Assembly: GCA_020091685.1 (NCBI GenBank)
Contig: CM034610.1
Span: forward strand, 11,716,746-11,780,745
Length of the DNA: 64,000 nt
Direction of reading: 5' to 3'
Source of the DNA: Lutjanus erythropterus
Taxonomy: Eukaryota > Chordata > Actinopteri > Lutjaniformes > Lutjanidae
A program made the position numbers and the translations under genes. Below, in pieces: positions 61,086-64,000 of the stretch (positions within the stretch are counted from its first letter, which is position 1; the number at the start of each line of letters is the position of its first letter). Below the pieces are notes generated by a model. That model had not been told where the DNA came from, did no database searches, and saw nothing but the letters and a program-made list of their open reading frames with translations.

Positions 61086-61565
61086 GAGCATTTTTTTTTT
61101 AATTTGGCCAGCCTGTTATCTCCTCTCCTACCTTGATATATTCAGTCTTCTTACTCTGGCTGCTACCATGATAATATTGTGCGACAATAATATCACTGTG
61201 TTGTCAGTATTTTTAAAAAAAAAGGTTTAACACTGTTTGTTAATATGGGAGTTAACAGTGGGACACTTAGTCTTTGAATCTGTCTAAGAAAAGAGTTTAA
61301 GTTGTTCTGGATGAAGTTTTTAAATGATGAGTGGACTTTCCACCCCTTTTTTTAGTGTTGTTTTTTAATGCCTTACAAAAAGTGAGTGGGATGCAGAATA
61401 CAGAAACACCAGGATGTAACATTCTGGTGAGATTTGACCCTAGGCCAGCAGGGGTACGTGTGGAAGGGTGGGGATGCCACGATGTCTCAAACACAGGATT
61501 TTTTTTTTGTCCACTTTTCCCTGCTTGAAACACGCGAGTCTGATTGTTAAGCAGGGTTTGGATGT

Positions 61566-61571
61566 TTTATT
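61566..61571 (-). terminator. Poly(A) signal AATAAA, WIPI1
   Basis: On minus, AATAAA starts 15 nt after the WIPI1 stop codon, so the 3' UTR may be only about 30-45 nt. Confidence 0.5.
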
Positions 61572-61585
61572 GAGGGGGATTTTGG

Positions 61586-63570
61586 TCAGTTACTCTGGTT
61601 GCCAACTGGAGGGAACTCATTCTCGTCATCCAGACAGACAGGGCCCTCTGCGAACTCGTGCTCTGGGATGACCTCACCCTTCTGGGCTCCACCATCCTCA
61701 GAGTAACCTAAAAGAGACGGGAGGAAGAAAAGGTTTTTAGCCTCTCTTGCTGCTAATATACATCCATTTTTAACCCATGTTTTGTTGTGTCCTGCTATCA
61801 GGCCTTAAATGTCAGGTTTGACAAAATTCACAAAACCTAAAAAATTTAAAAAACAACTTTATAGGCACTTTGGGCATAGATGTAGAAACATAATTATCAT
61901 ATTTGCAATTTGGGATGGTTAAAATCTGCTAGTAAACATTACAATGTGCAGTTATTCACAAAAAAATCACCTATAACTCGCTTAATTCTTAACTGATTTT
62001 CATTCAAGTTGGTTTATTTTAAATATGAGATACTGAACATAATAGTGGGTTGGAATTAAATTCAGTTACTGGGAGCGATCTAATAAGCTCTCTGCCAAAA
62101 CATTAACCTTCTGAACGAGCTTCAGATGGGACATGATCAATGAAAAGGCAGCATCAAGTGTTATGACATATGAGAACTCCACTTCCTCAGACTGGATATT
62201 ACATGTCTCAGATTGTGTCGATGAACTGTATATGTTCCTCTGTCGGTCTTGTGTATTTTATTAATGAAATGATTTAATTATTTATATAATAACAAGCAAC
62301 CAGGCTGCTTTCCAACAATATCAGTGATATAGAAATCTACGTTTTTGAAGAAACTCCTATTCAAAGGTCAAAGCCTGCATGTCCCAGGAAGTGAAGTCAA
62401 TTCCGACAAGTAACCACTATCATGTTCAACTTCTCACGTTTCCACAAACCAGCGAGGTCCCATTGTGTTGTAGTTGTAGTTGAAGAGCTGCTGGTGTGCA
62501 TCAGAGTCACTGCTAATAATCCTCTTTAAAAAAAAGCCAGTGTTGAATCTTGGAAAAGTGTTCATCAGCTGATGATTAGGAATACTGTACCCATGAGAGT
62601 GGTGGAGGAGGGCGGGGTTGAAGGGAGAGCCACAGTAGCAGCATATGATTGGTTGGCTGGTTGGGGAGAGACGTCCTCTGGTTTGTCCTCTTCAGTCTGT
62701 TCCACCTGGTCCTCGCTGGAGTCAAACAGCCTGAATGAACAGAGGAGACAAAGTCTTAACAACGTCGTCATTACAGCTGCAATCTGCAAGATATTTGATG
62801 AAAGAATGCACAAGTTGATGTCAGTGATTTCCAGTAAGAAAAAAGATGACTGCTTAGATGTGTAAAATATTAACAAAGTGTAAACATTGATTTAACGGTA
62901 AATGACATCCATTTTATGTCGAGTAAAATACTTTGACCTGTAGTATTTTAATTGTAAATGTGGTGAACATCGTAACAACACTTCAGGTACGTTTCATTTT
63001 CATTTGTTACATCTTAAAGCTGCAGTTCAATGATTTAATTGTAGTACCAGTATTACTTCCAAACCCCTTAATTTATTTCCAGCTTAAAGCATAATTCATT
63101 CGGTGGCATCTAATAAAATTATTGTGGTTAAGTTACTGCAAATTTTTTTCACTTGCAGAAATTTATGCATGATGCAGCTCACTAAAACACACACACCTGT
63201 GTTTCTGGACCAGGACACACTCTCCTCCATCCTGTGGATCCACATTGTAAATGTAGAGAAACCCGTCTGAGGACGCCACCAGCAGGCGAGGGAGTTTCTG
63301 AATCCTGACAAACAAAACACGCACGCAGAATGTGAAGGAACCTACACATTAATGCACCTTCCTACATAAACACACACCCCTCCCCCGTGTCTCTCTGTGC
63401 CTTACGTAGCCAGGGCGCAAATGTTCTTCAGGCCGAACATGTTGAGTCGTACTGTGGCGAAGGCTCTGTCCTGATGCATCATGTCGGACACCTGAGCGGG
63501 CAGGTAGGTGCTGGCCGCTGTGAACATTTTGCCCACATACGCTGACCATGTAGGAGACTCCTCCTCTTGA
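61586..63570 (-). CDS. wipi1: WIPI1, PI3P-binding autophagy protein (3' part; 5' exons outside window)
   Basis: Seven-bladed beta-propeller PROPPIN that binds PI3P and PI(3,5)P2 on forming autophagosomes and endosomes. Four exons on minus: 63570-63406, 63304-63197, 62730-62591, 61707-61586, giving the last about 178 residues. They read [20 protein letters not shown], then [55 protein letters not shown], a Glu/Pro-rich linker, [13 protein letters not shown], and the ending [20 protein letters not shown], then [10 protein letters not shown]. These match human WIPI1 more closely than WIPI2 in the [10 protein letters not shown] and C-terminal blocks. The first visible exon starts with the third base of a codon, so more exons lie beyond 64000, including the phosphoinositide-binding FRRG loop. 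The neighbour order ARSG-WIPI1 matches human 17q24.2. Confidence 0.93.
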
Positions 63571-64000
63571 CTGGCAGGAAACAAGATGAAGCATTTTAAC
63601 ATTAATAAATCATTACTGGAGGCATCTGGATTTTTTTTTCTCTGAATTTTACATTGGATGCCGCTTAGTCGAATTTCCCAGAAACACAACTGGATTGCTT
63701 TGCATCAGAAATACAGCAGAGGGTGCTGATCATTCCATGTATTGTCCTTCTCTGAACCATGCAGGGTTCATGACAGGACAGCACAGAAAACTGATACACA
63801 TAGAAGTCACTTATTATTGTGAGTCGTTTTGGAAAATAAAATATGCAAAAGGAAGATAGGAAAACATTTTACCAGAGATAGAAAAAGTCCCCTTTGTTAG
63901 AAAAATAACTTATTAATATTAAGGTACCAATGCTCTGTTTTGGAAAGCAGGTTTAGTGCAACTCTGAGTTCATTAAGCCTGAGATGAGGAAAAAAACTGC
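63571..64000. other. WIPI1 intron, right edge of window
   Basis: AT-rich intron sequence upstream of the first visible WIPI1 exon. I see no exon, repeat or RNA gene in it. Confidence 0.5.

Larger units (their letters stand above)
57535..61565. other. ARSG 3' UTR and ARSG-WIPI1 tail-to-tail spacer
   Basis: No further coding signal. Candidate ARSG poly(A) hexamers are AATAAA at about 58083-58092 (aaataaataaatac). Repeats: a 'gggggtcctcagagttactg' dispersed repeat at about 58195-58500 and a family A fold-back MITE at 60040-61085. The remaining sequence is AT-rich and unremarkable. Confidence 0.5.

Overview
This 64 kb window is nuclear DNA from a ray-finned fish, most likely a percomorph teleost. 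It has vertebrate split genes with GT-AG introns, compact spacing, many CA microsatellites, and dense short non-autonomous DNA transposons of kinds common in teleost introns and 3' UTRs. I saw no bacterial, viral, plasmid or CRISPR features.

Eight protein genes are readable, all orthologues of genes on human chromosome 17q. From left to right they are: SLC38A10 (+, 5' part outside the window), NDUFAF8 (-), TEPSIN (+), VCF1/FAM104A (-), AMZ2 (+), SLC16A6/MCT7 (-), ARSG (+) and WIPI1 (-, 5' part outside). I built the exon structures by hand from protein-family similarity, splice sites and reading phase. Every internal junction of the eight models keeps frame. The left block (SLC38A10-NDUFAF8-TEPSIN) matches human 17q25.3. 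The right block (AMZ2-SLC16A6-ARSG-WIPI1) matches human 17q24.2. VCF1/FAM104A (human 17q25.1) lies between them.

Orientation alternates along the whole window. That gives three head-to-head pairs: NDUFAF8/TEPSIN with 428 bp between start codons, VCF1/AMZ2 with about 2.1 kb, and SLC16A6/ARSG. It also gives four tail-to-tail pairs, two with opposing poly(A) signals 74-172 bp apart. Functions are mixed: amino-acid transport, complex I assembly, AP-4 vesicle coats, a p97/VCP cofactor, an archaemetzincin protease, a monocarboxylate-type transporter, a lysosomal sulfatase and an autophagy WD-repeat protein. They share location, not a pathway.

Most non-coding sequence that can be explained is repeats. 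Two fold-back MITE families recur: family A (six copies) and family B (four copies). Other elements include a nested insertion, an L1/Tx1-like LINE fragment and several TIR elements. I found no new multi-gene system. The observations most worth following up are a 35/18/37/37-residue charged-helix repeat in the SLC38A10 tail, a candidate 21-nt in-frame microexon in the same gene, a KDEL C-terminus on AMZ2, MITEs that fill an intron or abut a splice acceptor, and a (TG)9T3 tract directly before an ARSG exon.
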